A stretch of 64,000 nt of DNA from Clostridia bacterium (lineage in GTDB: Bacteria; Bacillota; DSM-521; Neomoorellales; SLTJ01). The notes beneath the pieces were generated by a model that saw only the letters and a list, made by a program, of their open reading frames with translations, ran no database searches and was not told the origin of the DNA. The translations under genes and the position numbers were made by a program. Shown here piece by piece: positions 8,284 to 17,425 of this stretch. The stretch spans positions 83,901 to 147,900 of the forward strand of contig JANLFO010000003.1 in NCBI GenBank assembly GCA_024653205.1, in the 5' to 3' direction. Each line of letters begins with the position of its first letter. The first letter of the stretch is position 1.

Positions 8284-8649
8284 CTAAGGCTCCAGATCCG
8301 GCCGCAAGGCGGCTGCCTCGCCCAAATACACCGGCCGTAGGGCGGCCCCTTCCTCCACCCAGCAGTGAAGCAGCACCCGTACGATCCGCCCCGGGCTCCC
8401 GGGAACCGCCAGTTCCTGCGCGCCCAGAAGCGGCACCTGCTGCCATCCCAGCCTTCGGGCCGCCGTGGCCGGAAAGGCGGCGTCGAGATCCGGGGTGGCG
8501 GTAAAGATGGCGCTTATGATTTCCTCTACCCGCAGGCGGTTCACCGCCAGCAACTCTTCTAATAATCGGGCCGTACCTTCCCATATGGCCTCGGCCGAGT
8601 TTTCCGCAATACTGACCGCCCCCCGTACTGCCCGTACCGCCTTGGCCAG
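8284..8649 (-). CDS. aroH: Chorismate mutase, AroH type
   Basis: Converts chorismate to prephenate (phenylalanine/tyrosine branch). The protein VRAVRGAVSIAENSAEAI through VLLHCWVEEG matches the small trimeric AroH family of Bacillus, normally about 120-127 residues. The frame has no ATG, GTG or TTG near the family's usual start. The best candidate is CTG at 8649, preceded by GGGAGGGAG, giving 121 residues. An ATG at 8775 would add a Trp/Cys-rich 42-residue stretch that overlaps the upstream HutP-like gene and is almost certainly not translated. The gene follows the HutP-like gene by 16 bp and ends just before the trp promoter. Confidence 0.88.
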   Translation of the reverse strand: MAKAVRAVRGAVSIAENSAEAIWEGTARLLEELLAVNRLRVEEIISAIFTATPDLDAAFPATAARRLGWQQVPLLGAQELAVPGSPGRIVRVLLHCWVEEGAALRPVYLGEAAALRPDLEP

Positions 8650-8665
8650 TTCTTCTCCCTCCCTG

Positions 8666-9088
8666 CTAATCCCCGGGCAGGGCCCGGTGGCCCAGGCCGA
8701 TGGCCACCTCGTCCAGGTGGAGCAGGCCCACGCCGAAGAACACTGCCACCGCCACATGCTCTCCCTGCCGGGCAATGCCGATCTTGCCGCCTACGTTCAG
8801 CCCCATAGCCTTGACCATCAGCTGCGACAGCGCCTCGCGGGTGGCGCCCGCCACCGCCCCTTCGTCCACGTGGCTCTCGCGGATCACGCCCTCCCGCTTG
8901 GCAGCCACTACCGCCCTCTCCACGATCCTACTGACCGATGTGGCGAACTCTCCGCCGTAGTCCACCGCCGCGGCTCTGATGCTCTGGGAGGCCAGGTCCT
9001 TCTTCACCCGGACCTCTTCTTCCCGGCTCTCGGTAATGGCCATGCGCACGGCTGCCCCCGCTACCTTCCTGCTGGTGGCCGGCACCAC
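8666..9088 (-). CDS. HutP-like RNA-binding protein
   Basis: 140 residues from a GTG with AGGGAGG upstream. The central and C-terminal parts (ESHVDEGAVAGATREALSQLMVKAMGLNVGGKIGIARQ, then GEHVAVAVFFGVGLLHLDEVAIGLGHRAL) match the HutP family, whose Bacillus member is the histidine- and Mg-dependent antiterminator of the hut operon. No hut genes are nearby. The gene lies between ilvC and aroH, so if it is an antiterminator its targets here may be amino-acid leaders; that is inference. Family call fairly sure, function unknown. Confidence 0.75.
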   Translation of the reverse strand: MVPATSRKVAGAAVRMAITESREEEVRVKKDLASQSIRAAAVDYGGEFATSVSRIVERAVVAAKREGVIRESHVDEGAVAGATREALSQLMVKAMGLNVGGKIGIARQGEHVAVAVFFGVGLLHLDEVAIGLGHRALPGD

Positions 9089-9140
9089 CCAACCCTCCCT
9101 GACCATCGCTTGTCAGGCTGGCCTCCCTTACTGCCGCGCT

Positions 9141-10133
<993 letters not shown>

Positions 10134-10163
10134 CTTTCGCTCCTCCCTTAGCATTGATGGATC

Positions 10164-11009
10164 TTAGGGCTGGTAGGAGGCCTCATCCGCCAGGCTGTCC
10201 GCCAGTTCGGTAAGAACCTCCTCCATACTCTCTTCCGTCAGCCCGATGCCGGCTACTGCCTCCGCGTCCAGGGGATAATTCAACCCGTCCGCACCCAGGC
10301 CCGCTCCCAGCATTAGGGCCAGGGCGTCGCCGGCATGAGCCAGGACCGCCAGCATCGGTTGCTTTGTAGCCGCCGCCGGCTGGTGGTGGAGGCTTACGGC
10401 CTCTACCAGGGCCTCGGGGAGATTCCACTTCTCCGCCACCAGGCCCCCCGCCTGGGCATGATCGAAGCCGAGCGTGGCCCGCTCGGCTTCCATAAAGGGC
10501 AATCTCTCCTGCGTTACCCGCTCCCAGATCTGGGCGTAGGTTTCGCCGACATACTGGGACAGTACCAGTTTGCCTATGTCGTGAAGCAGCCCGGCTACAA
10601 AGGCCTCTTCGGCGCCCCGGTACCGGACCTTGCGCGCGAGGAGCCTGGCCGCCATGGCGCTGGTCAGCGAGTGCCGCCACAACTCTCCGCGCGCCAGCTG
10701 ATATCCCGGCGCCTCGCGCAGCAGCACGTTGCTGACCGAGGCCGCCAGCACCAGGTTCCGAATGGTGTTAAACCCCAGCAGTACAACCGCCTCGGTCACG
10801 GTGCCCACCCGCCGGGGAAAGCCGTAATAGGCGGAGTTGGCCAATCGCAGCACCCTGGCGGTCAGGGCCTGATCGCGCCCGATTACCGCCCCCAGATCCA
10901 TCGCCGTGCTATCCGGGTCCTCGGTCAGGCGCATAACCTGACCTACCACCACGGGCAGGGCGGGGAGATCTTCGACTTTGGCCACCAGATCTTCCAGCCG
11001 GACTTCCAT
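10164..11009 (-). CDS. HDOD domain protein
   Basis: 281 residues from the ATG at 11009 (AGGGGAT just upstream). Residues about 8-200 form an HDOD domain, the catalytically degenerate HD relative used in bacterial signalling: LPALPVVVGQVMRLTEDPDSTAMDLGAVIGRDQALTARVLRLANSAYYG, then HDIGKLVLSQY and EAVSLHHQ. Such proteins act as scaffolds or regulators in stress, motility or cyclic-di-GMP pathways. The link to the downstream ilvC is not evident; the gap is only 30 bp. Confidence 0.87.
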   Translation of the reverse strand: MEVRLEDLVAKVEDLPALPVVVGQVMRLTEDPDSTAMDLGAVIGRDQALTARVLRLANSAYYGFPRRVGTVTEAVVLLGFNTIRNLVLAASVSNVLLREAPGYQLARGELWRHSLTSAMAARLLARKVRYRGAEEAFVAGLLHDIGKLVLSQYVGETYAQIWERVTQERLPFMEAERATLGFDHAQAGGLVAEKWNLPEALVEAVSLHHQPAAATKQPMLAVLAHAGDALALMLGAGLGADGLNYPLDAEAVAGIGLTEESMEEVLTELADSLADEASYQP

Positions 11010-11075
11010 GTTCGGCCATCCCCTTCGGCGCTTCACCCACACCCACCGTGCCTGACGGCATCCGGACAATCCGGC

Positions 11076-11519
11076 TCAGCGGCCGGCCAGCTTCTTCTCC
11101 AGGGCTACCCGGGTCTCTTGGGCGCCTTCCCCTATGCGGAAGAGCAGCCGCTCCAGCTGGTGCCGGTCCAGCACCAGCTCCTCGGGTTCCAGGATCTCTA
11201 CTTTGCGAAACTCTTCCCAAAACAGCATCCGCACCACGTCTTCCAGGCTCTCGGCCCGGAGGGTGAGAACCACCGGCGCATAGGTAACCTCTACTCCCCG
11301 CGCCTCGTCGTAGAGGGTATAGGTGCTGGGCTGCATGTCCACCTGCTCGATCTCAATACCCTGCAACGGCAGATTGCGCAAGAGGTTCACCTTCTGCTCC
11401 CGTGAATCCTCCGCCACCTGCTGACTGTTGCGGCTGCCGAACAGGAAGCGGCCGCGCGCCACTCCTCGGTAGTCCAGGCGAATACGTAACCTCAGGGCCG
11501 ATCCCAACTTGACCCCCAC
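11076..11519 (-). CDS. Hypothetical protein
   Basis: 147 residues, not recognised. It has no signal peptide or membrane segment. The centre is beta-rich (EVTYAPVVLTLRAES) and the C-terminus is charged and helical (EELVLDRHQLERLLFRIGEG), suggesting a soluble cytoplasmic protein. Codon use matches the neighbours. It sits between cobO and the HDOD gene on the same strand with gaps of 12 and 66 bp, so it is probably co-transcribed with them. Confidence 0.65.
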   Translation of the reverse strand: MGVKLGSALRLRIRLDYRGVARGRFLFGSRNSQQVAEDSREQKVNLLRNLPLQGIEIEQVDMQPSTYTLYDEARGVEVTYAPVVLTLRAESLEDVVRMLFWEEFRKVEILEPEELVLDRHQLERLLFRIGEGAQETRVALEKKLAGR

Positions 11520-11531
11520 CTGAAGCCAGAG

Positions 11532-12059
11532 TCAGTACTCGATACCCCGCCGGGGCCCTACGCCCGAACGGTAGGGATGTTTGACCTCGCGCATTTCGGT
11601 TACCAAGTCGGCCCGCTCTACGATCTCCGCCGGCGCTCCCCGGCCGGTCAGCACCAGTTCCACGGTTTCCGGTTTCTGGCGCAGGAACTCCAGGAGTTCC
11701 GGCACCGTCAGCACCCCGAGCCTAACCGCCACCAGGACCTCGTCCAGGATGATCAGGTCTGCCTGCTGCTGCAGCATTACCTGCCGCGCATATTCCAGAG
11801 CCTCCCGCGCCAGGCGGAGGTCTTCCTCCTGAGGACCCTGCGGCCCAACGAAACCCGACCGGCCGAAAGAACGCACCTCCAACCGAGGCGCAAAGAGCTC
11901 CAGCGCCCGGTGCTCGCCGCAGCCACCCGGCTTCATGAACTGCACGATGAGCACCCTCAGCCCCTGCCCCCACGCGCGCAGGGCGAGGCCGAAGGCAGCG
12001 GTGCTCTTGCCCTTTCCCTCGCCGGTGTACACCTGCACCAGCCCCGCACCAAAGGCCAA
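11532..12059 (-). CDS. cobO: Cob(I)yrinic acid a,c-diamide adenosyltransferase
   Basis: 175 residues, CobA/CobO/BtuR family. It adenosylates reduced corrinoids from ATP, the last activating step for adenosylcobalamin. The P-loop YTGEGKGKSTAAFG (about 11-24), the conserved QFMKPGGCGEH loop, the DEVLVA acidic motif (LIILDEVLVAVRLG) and GRGAPAEIVERADLVTEM at the C-terminus are all typical. The start is TTG 12059; a GTG seven codons later is possible. It shows that the organism can handle corrinoids, which bears on the riboswitch region at 33-48 kb. Confidence 0.93.
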   Translation of the reverse strand: MAFGAGLVQVYTGEGKGKSTAAFGLALRAWGQGLRVLIVQFMKPGGCGEHRALELFAPRLEVRSFGRSGFVGPQGPQEEDLRLAREALEYARQVMLQQQADLIILDEVLVAVRLGVLTVPELLEFLRQKPETVELVLTGRGAPAEIVERADLVTEMREVKHPYRSGVGPRRGIEY

Positions 12060-12322
12060 ATACCGCCGCCCCCTATCCGCTGCTATTCTTACCCACCCCC
12101 ACCGGCCGCATGCGCGGCCAAGGGCGCGTCGCCTTACTTGATTCTACCCCGCAAGCCGATTTCCTCTCGAAAAGGGTAAAATTTGCCCCTGGCGCCTGGA
12201 CCGTGGGGCCGGCCGGGCGGGCCGGTGACCAGACCGCAGCCCGAGTAAGACCGGGGAGCGGTACCAGGCAGGTTCACCGGTGACCGGCCGCCTGACCATA
12301 CGAGAGGCGGCAGGAAGGAAGC

Positions 12323-12691
12323 CTACCGATCGGTCTCGGCCGGTTCGCCCCACCGGAAATCGGTGAAATGACGGCCGTACACTTCTTCCAGCTGCCGCAC
12401 CGCCTCTTCTCGGAAGCGACGGTAACGGTTCACCAGCTCCCGGGCCCTGGGCGTAACCACCGAGCCGCCTCCGCACCAGCCCCCGGCGCGCCGCTCCAGG
12501 AGGGGGAAGCCCAGCGCCTTCTCCAGCCGGCGCACCAGGTACCAGGCCTTGTTGTAGGACATGCCCATCTCCGCCGCCGCCTGCCGCAGGGAGCCGGAGC
12601 GCTCCACCCGCTCCAGCATCTCCAGCGGGCCGTCGCCGAAGGCCTTACCCAACTCCTCGTGCTCCAGCCATAGCTTATAGCGTAGCCTCAA
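12323..12691 (-). CDS. ModE-like molybdate-responsive transcriptional regulator (DNA-binding domain only)
   Basis: 122 residues from a TTG with GGAGG 7 nt upstream. It is a winged helix-turn-helix of the ModE N-terminal/LysR type (LEMLERVERSGSLRQAAAEMGMSYNKAWYLVRRLEKALGFPLLERRAGG) with no molybdate-binding TOBE domains. It is the last gene of the mod operon. A perfect palindrome over the mod promoter (15197-15216) is its likely target. Without an effector domain it would need to sense metal another way or act as a simple repressor. Confidence 0.85.
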   Translation of the reverse strand: MRLRYKLWLEHEELGKAFGDGPLEMLERVERSGSLRQAAAEMGMSYNKAWYLVRRLEKALGFPLLERRAGGWCGGGSVVTPRARELVNRYRRFREEAVRQLEEVYGRHFTDFRWGEPAETDR

Positions 12692-12761
12692 CCCGCACCC
12701 TCCTCGGCCAGGCCGAGCCAACGCCGGCCAACTTTCCCCGCCCTCTTGCTGCCAGTGCGCT

Positions 12762-13574
12762 TCAAGGCTGGGTTCCTCCCGAGGCGGCCCTAGGTGCAGA
12801 TCCTGCAGCTCGGAGGCCGTAGGCCTCCAGCACTCGGGCGGCGTCCGGCGAGGACAGATAGTCGAGAAAAAGCCGCGCCTCCTCTGCCTTCCGGGTAGCG
12901 CTCACCACCGCCGCCTCAAACCGGATGGGGTCGTGCGCCTGCGCCGGCGCCACCGCCGCCAACCGAGCCCTTTCCGCGCCGTGCAGGGTGCTGCGGTAGA
13001 CCAGCGCCGCCTCGGCCTCCCCCTGCTCCACGTAGACCAGCGCCTGGCGTACCGTGCGCGCGTAAACCAGTTTCGGCCGCACCGCCTCCGCCAGCCCCAG
13101 GTGACGCAGGGTCTGGAGGGCATAGGTTCCGGCCGGAACCGCCTTAGGTTCACCGATCGCCACCCGCCGCACCTCGGTCCCCGCCAGCCAGGACCAGGGG
13201 TCCGGCGGAAGCTCTACCCCCGTGGGCACCGCCAACACCAGATCGTCCTCGGCCACGAGCCGTCTGGAACCGGCGAGGATAAGACCCTCCTGCTCCAGGG
13301 CGTCTAAGTGGCCGCCTCCGGAGGGAAAGACCACCGCGTCCACCGGCGCGCCCTGCCTCACCTGGGCGGCGATGGCGCCGCCACTGGCAAAGGTAAAGGT
13401 AACCTTGACTTTGGGGTAGGCCTTCTGGAAATCCTCTCCCACCACCGGCAGCACTTCGCTCAGGCCCGCCCCGGCCGCCACCGTGAGGGCTCCGGGCTCC
13501 GCCGGCCGGGAACACCCGGAGAGAACGGTGGCCACCAAAAGCAGCCCCGCCCACACCACCGCCAATTTTGCCAT
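12762..13574 (-). CDS. modA: Molybdate ABC transporter, substrate-binding lipoprotein
   Basis: 270 residues from the ATG at 13574 (GGAGGTGG 6 nt upstream). Lipoprotein signal with lipobox VLSGC (Cys21). The mature part LTVAAGAGLSEVLPVVGEDFQKAYPKVKVTFTFASGGAIAAQVRQGAPVDAVVFPS is the ModA pattern for oxyanion binding. It captures molybdate (tungstate is possible) outside the membrane for ModB/ModC. Starts 25 bp after modC. Confidence 0.93.
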   Translation of the reverse strand: MAKLAVVWAGLLLVATVLSGCSRPAEPGALTVAAGAGLSEVLPVVGEDFQKAYPKVKVTFTFASGGAIAAQVRQGAPVDAVVFPSGGGHLDALEQEGLILAGSRRLVAEDDLVLAVPTGVELPPDPWSWLAGTEVRRVAIGEPKAVPAGTYALQTLRHLGLAEAVRPKLVYARTVRQALVYVEQGEAEAALVYRSTLHGAERARLAAVAPAQAHDPIRFEAAVVSATRKAEEARLFLDYLSSPDAARVLEAYGLRAAGSAPRAASGGTQP

Positions 13575-13599
13575 GGACTTCCACCTCCGTCTAGTCTGG

Positions 13600-14295
13600 C
13601 TAAGAGCTCCCGCTTTCGAACTCCCGCAACGCCATGCTCCTTTGCGGCCCGCCCAACCGGGATCTTCCCCGGTCCAGGTGCAGAATGGCGTCGCCCAGGG
13701 TTTCCGCTTCCTCCCGGTCGTGGGTAACCAAAATAAAGGGGACCCGCCAGCGCCGCTGCAGACCCACCACCTCTGCCCGTACCGCCCCCCGCGTCTCTTC
13801 GTCCAGAGCGCACCAGGGCTCATCGAGCAACACCAACTCCGGACCCGCCGCCAAGGCCCGGGCGAGGGCCACCCGTTGCCGTTCTCCCCCGGAAAGCAGG
13901 GCGGGATAGCGGTCCTGAAGGTGGGTAAGACGCAGCGCCTCCAGCACCTCCGCCACGCCCGGGCGGTGCCGGCGAAGCCCACCCCGATACCGCCTTAGTC
14001 CGTAGGCCACGTTCTCCCTGACGGTGAGGTGGGGAAAAAGGGCATAGTCTTGAAAAACGTAGCCGATCCTTCGCTTCTGGGGCGGTAGATTTATCCTCCG
14101 TTGCGAGTCGAACCACACTCGGCCGTCAAGAACAATCCGGCCCTCGTCGGGAAGCTGTAACCCGGCCAGGCAATCCAGCAAGGTGGTCTTGCCCGCGCCG
14201 GAAGGACCGACCACCGCCAGGACGCCACCCTCCCACTCCAGCTCTACCTCTAGGGTAAAGTCGGGCAGTTTCTTGCGCAGCTTGACCGTTAGCAA
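13600..14295 (-). CDS. modC: Molybdate ABC transporter ATP-binding protein
   Basis: 231 residues. Walker A GPSGAGKTT, Q-loop FQDYALFPHLTV, signature LSGGERQRVALARAL, Walker B LVLLDEPWCALDE and switch His LVTHD are complete. It lacks the C-terminal TOBE/molybdate-sensing domain found in E. coli ModC (about 350 residues), so transport is probably not inhibited by internal molybdate at this subunit. Adjacent to modB with a 4-bp gap. Confidence 0.93.
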   Translation of the reverse strand: MLTVKLRKKLPDFTLEVELEWEGGVLAVVGPSGAGKTTLLDCLAGLQLPDEGRIVLDGRVWFDSQRRINLPPQKRRIGYVFQDYALFPHLTVRENVAYGLRRYRGGLRRHRPGVAEVLEALRLTHLQDRYPALLSGGERQRVALARALAAGPELVLLDEPWCALDEETRGAVRAEVVGLQRRWRVPFILVTHDREEAETLGDAILHLDRGRSRLGGPQRSMALREFESGSS

Positions 14296-14299
14296 AGCC

Positions 14300-14986
14300 T
14301 CACCCCCTGCGGACCTGTCGGTACCGACCGAAACGCCCCTCCGTGCCGGTACGGCTGACCCAAACCACCGCGAAAGCGAAGACCAGCATGATCCCTACCA
14401 GAAGGCCGGCGGTCCGCATGTCCCCCACCTCAACGGCCGCCCAGACGGCGATGGGCAAAGTCTGGGTCTTCCCCGGTATGTTTCCGGCCACCATCAAAGT
14501 GGCGCCGAACTCGCCCAGGGCCCGGGCAAAGGAGAGCACTAGCCCCGCTCCCAGTCCCGGCCAGGCCAGGGGCAGGGTGACGGTGAAGAAAATTCGCGCC
14601 TCCGAGGCTCCCAGGGTGCGCGCCGCCTTTTCCAGGGCCTCGTCCACGCCCTCCAGGCCGGCCCGGGCGGCGTTATACATGAGGGGAAAGGCTACCACCG
14701 CCGAGGCGACCACCCCTGCCCACCAGGTGAACAAGATTTCCACCCCACCCGGCCCCAGCAGCCGCCCCAAGGGACCGTTCCTACCCAGCAAAACCAGCAA
14801 TACAAATCCGGTAACCGTAGGGGGAAGCACCAGGGGAAGGGTAAAGAGGGTATCCAGCACCTGTTTGCCGGGCCAGCGCCACCTGGCCATAGCCCAGGCT
14901 ACGCCGGTTCCCAGGCAGAACACCACCGCCGTGGCCACGGCGGCAATACGCAGAGAAAGGAGTAGCGGGGTTAGCCAATCGTCCAA
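14300..14986 (-). CDS. modB: Molybdate ABC transporter permease
   Basis: 228 residues from the TTG at 14986 (ILDDWLTPLLLSLRIA); GGAGGAGGGTAAGGGG lies just upstream. Five or so membrane segments and the EAA loop EKAARTLGASEARIFFTVTLPLAWPGLGAG, which contacts ModC. A longer frame back to 15172 exists, but its Gly/Arg/Pro-rich N-terminus is leader sequence. First gene of the operon modB-modC-modA-modE-like. Confidence 0.92.
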   Translation of the reverse strand: MDDWLTPLLLSLRIAAVATAVVFCLGTGVAWAMARWRWPGKQVLDTLFTLPLVLPPTVTGFVLLVLLGRNGPLGRLLGPGGVEILFTWWAGVVASAVVAFPLMYNAARAGLEGVDEALEKAARTLGASEARIFFTVTLPLAWPGLGAGLVLSFARALGEFGATLMVAGNIPGKTQTLPIAVWAAVEVGDMRTAGLLVGIMLVFAFAVVWVSRTGTEGRFGRYRQVRRG

Positions 14987-15196
14987 GATCCCCTTACCCT
15001 CCTCCGGCGCCTCCCCTGCGCAAGGTCGGGCAGGGCCCCCGCGGTCCCCGCTCCCGGATGCCCTTGCCCTCGCAATTCGCAAGCTCAGCCGGCCCCCAGT
15101 TTGCCCCTCGGCAGTCCCGGTTTCCCCTCTAGCCAAGGTCGGTGCTTGACGGGACCAAGCCGCAGACCCCAAACCCGCGGGTCCAGGTGCGACCCG

Positions 15197-15216
15197 TTAT
15201 CCTCGCCTGAGGATAA
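15197..15216. promoter_or_regulatory. Palindromic operator at mod promoter (probable ModE-like box)
   Basis: A perfect inverted repeat TTATCCTC-GCCT-GAGGATAA with 8-bp arms. It overlaps the end of the mod promoter -10 box and the expected start site, the position of a repressor site. The likely ligand is the ModE-like protein encoded by the same operon (inference). Confidence 0.7.
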
Positions 15217-15244
15217 TGATAGCACGATTAAACCCTGCCCGCAA
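15216..15244 (-). promoter_or_regulatory. mod operon promoter
   Basis: Minus strand TTGCGG (15239-15244), 17-nt spacer, TATCAT (15216-15221). The predicted start falls inside the palindrome at 15197-15216, about 220 nt before modB; the GC-rich leader between could be structured. Confidence 0.65.
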
Positions 15245-15424
15245 TATACGCACCTCATTCCCGGAGATCCTCCTCCGCGCCCGGCCCGGTGGGTTCAGTA
15301 ACACCCGGGCCGGAAGCAAAAGCATAAGATCGCGGTTATCTCGGGCTAAGATGGTCTGGAGAGCTGCTCTCCACCCTTGTAGGGCCAGACCAGGATCTGC
15401 TAGCGAGTGGTCTGTATTCCTAAT

Positions 15425-15453
15425 TTGACCACCAGACAATTTTATGGTTAAAT
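15425..15453 (+). promoter_or_regulatory. Promoter of the sucrose synthesis-like gene pair
   Basis: TTGACC (15425-15430), 17-nt spacer, TTAAAT (15448-15453), then a short leader and the ribosome binding site at about 15476. Confidence 0.65.
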
Positions 15454-15491
15454 ATAAGTTGGCGAATTGCCGAAAGGAGGGAGCCGAGGCA

Positions 15492-16742
15492 ATGCCGAAG
15501 GCGATGCTAATTTCCATGCACGGCGATCCCCTGGCCCGGCTGGGGGGAGTTCAATCGGGCGGCCAGAACGTTTATGTCCGCCAGGTGGCTTTAGGGCTGC
15601 AACGCTTAGGCTGGGAGGTGGACGTCTTCAGCCACTGGCAGGACCCCGCTACTAAGCGCCAAGAACAACTTGGCCCCAGGGGCAGAGTTATCCGCCTGAC
15701 GGCAGGACGAAGGGAGTTTATCCCCAAGGATGAGCTTTATCATTACGTGCCGGCCTTCACGGCGGAACTGATAGATTATATAGAGCGGGACAAAGGGCGG
15801 CGGTACGACATCATCCATTCAAATTACTGGCTCTCGGGAATGGCCGGCCTATCCCTCAAGGAATATCTCGGCATTCCCCAGGTGCACACCTTCCATTCCC
15901 TGGGCAGTGTAAAGGCCAGGGAAACGAAACGCGACGGGTTGCACCTGTTCCGGCGCCTGGAAGCGGAAAAGAAAATTGTTCAGGCCGTCGACTACTTAGT
16001 GGCCACGGCGCCTGAAGAGAGGGCGAGCCTCATGAGGGACTACGGAGCCCGTGGAGACCAGATTGCTCTGATCCCTTGCGGAGTAGACCCCGCATCATTC
16101 CATCCCGCGAATCGGGAGGCCAGCAAGGCGGCGCTGGGTCTTACCGGAAAACGAGTGGCGCTTTACGTAGGACGCTACGAGGAGAACAAAGGTCTGAGGA
16201 CGCTCCTGGCCGCCCTAGAACTACTGGGCAAGGGTGATCCCAGTTTCGCTCGGGACGTGCGCGTGCTGATCGTCGGGGGAGACGTACGGGACAGAGAGCG
16301 TCTAGACGAAGAGCTCCTCGCCCGCGGGCTGGCGGGCTGGGTTGCCGCTGTCGGGGCAAAACCCCAGGAGAAGCTGCCGCTTTATTATCGGGCCGCCGAT
16401 GTCTGTGTTATGCCCTCGTATTACGAGACCTTCGGTCTGGTGGCGGTGGAAGCCATGGCCTGTGGCACCCCGGTTATTGCCAGCCGGGTGGGCGGGCTAA
16501 AATCCACCGTACTTGACGGTGTTACAGGCTACCTCGTCCCGCCGCGCGACCCAGGCGCCCTCGCGGCCAGACTTGCGGAGGTATTGGGCGAACCTTCCCT
16601 GGCACTTCACCTGGGCCAGTCGGCCGCCCGTCGGGTGCAGCACCTGTTCACCTGGCCTCGCGTGGTGGAAAGGCTCTCCTGGCTCTACGATGAGGTGATA
16701 GAATGCAGTCAAAGCCACAAGATGATCTCCTCCTCGTTTTAG
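15492..16742 (+). CDS. Sucrose-phosphate synthase-like glycosyltransferase (GT4)
   Basis: 416 residues from the ATG at 15492 (GGAGGGAG upstream). It has the two Rossmann-like domains of a GT-B enzyme. The N-terminal GGVQSGGQNVYVRQV resembles the acceptor/donor loop of sucrose-phosphate synthases, and the C-terminal E-x7-E motif is ETFGLVAVE (about residue 311) with the EAMACGTPVIAS loop. The next gene encodes a sucrose-phosphatase-like HAD protein and overlaps by 40 nt, so the pair probably makes sucrose or a related disaccharide/glycoside as compatible solute. Acceptor and product cannot be proven from sequence; glucosylglycerate-type synthases are related. It is one of few plus-strand genes. 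Confidence 0.82.
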   Translation: MPKAMLISMHGDPLARLGGVQSGGQNVYVRQVALGLQRLGWEVDVFSHWQDPATKRQEQLGPRGRVIRLTAGRREFIPKDELYHYVPAFTAELIDYIERDKGRRYDIIHSNYWLSGMAGLSLKEYLGIPQVHTFHSLGSVKARETKRDGLHLFRRLEAEKKIVQAVDYLVATAPEERASLMRDYGARGDQIALIPCGVDPASFHPANREASKAALGLTGKRVALYVGRYEENKGLRTLLAALELLGKGDPSFARDVRVLIVGGDVRDRERLDEELLARGLAGWVAAVGAKPQEKLPLYYRAADVCVMPSYYETFGLVAVEAMACGTPVIASRVGGLKSTVLDGVTGYLVPPRDPGALAARLAEVLGEPSLALHLGQSAARRVQHLFTWPRVVERLSWLYDEVIECSQSHKMISSSF

Positions 16743-17425
16743 CCACCGATCTTGACGACACCCTGGTCGGGGATCCGGCTGCCCTGGCGGAGCTCAACTC
16801 CTGGCTGGCCCTGCGGCGCCGGCAGGTGTTCCTGATTTACCTGACCGGCCGGCATGCCCTTTCCGCGCTGAACCTAATAGGGGCGGAAGCCCTCCTGGTT
16901 CCGGACGTTCTGGTTGCCGACGCCGGGACTACTATTCGCTACCGACCGCAGTTTCGTCGCGACCGCGTCTGGGAAAGCCGGTTTGCCGAGCGCTGGGACC
17001 CTAGAAAAATAGAACAAATAGCATCGGGTATCCCCGGTCTTTCCCCCCAAGGTATTCGCTCCCCCTGGCGCCGGAGCTATTACCTGGGGGAAGAAAAGGC
17101 CCTGGCCTTGCTCACGGAAGCTCTGGGTTGTTTGGCCGTGCGCGTAGTGGTGACAGGCCGCAACGTAGACGTGCTTCCTGCCGCCGCCGGCAAGGGCCCG
17201 GCGTTACGCTACCTTGTTTCCCGCTTTACGCTGCCGTCCGAGAAAGTGTTCGTTTGCGGCGACGGCGGTAACGATCTGGACATGCTGCAACTTAACTATC
17301 GGGGCGTTCTGGTCGGCAACGGTTCCCTGCCGCCTTCCTTGTTGCCGCCGACGGTCTATCGAGCAAGCAAGCCTTATGCGGCGGGCATTCTTGAGGCCCT
17401 TCGCCATTTTGGCCTGGCCCCTTGA
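16703..17425 (+). CDS. Sucrose-6-phosphate phosphatase-like HAD hydrolase
   Basis: 240 residues. HAD motif I LATDLDDTLVGD (nucleophile Asp), motif II YLTGRH, the Lys region (KGPALRYLVSRFTLPSEKVFVCGDGGNDLDML) and motif IV GDGGND are complete. It belongs to the plant/cyanobacterial sucrose-phosphatase-like group with a cap domain (about residues 75-165). The start overlaps the end of the glycosyltransferase gene by 40 nt, which implies coupled expression and a shared pathway: hydrolysis of the sugar phosphate formed by that enzyme. Confidence 0.82.
   Translation: MQSKPQDDLLLVLATDLDDTLVGDPAALAELNSWLALRRRQVFLIYLTGRHALSALNLIGAEALLVPDVLVADAGTTIRYRPQFRRDRVWESRFAERWDPRKIEQIASGIPGLSPQGIRSPWRRSYYLGEEKALALLTEALGCLAVRVVVTGRNVDVLPAAAGKGPALRYLVSRFTLPSEKVFVCGDGGNDLDMLQLNYRGVLVGNGSLPPSLLPPTVYRASKPYAAGILEALRHFGLAP

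Noticed and set aside
12762-13982. 406-codon frame starting far upstream of modA
   Set aside because: The first about 136 codons overlap modC in another frame; the lipoprotein signal and ribosome binding site fix the modA start at 13574.
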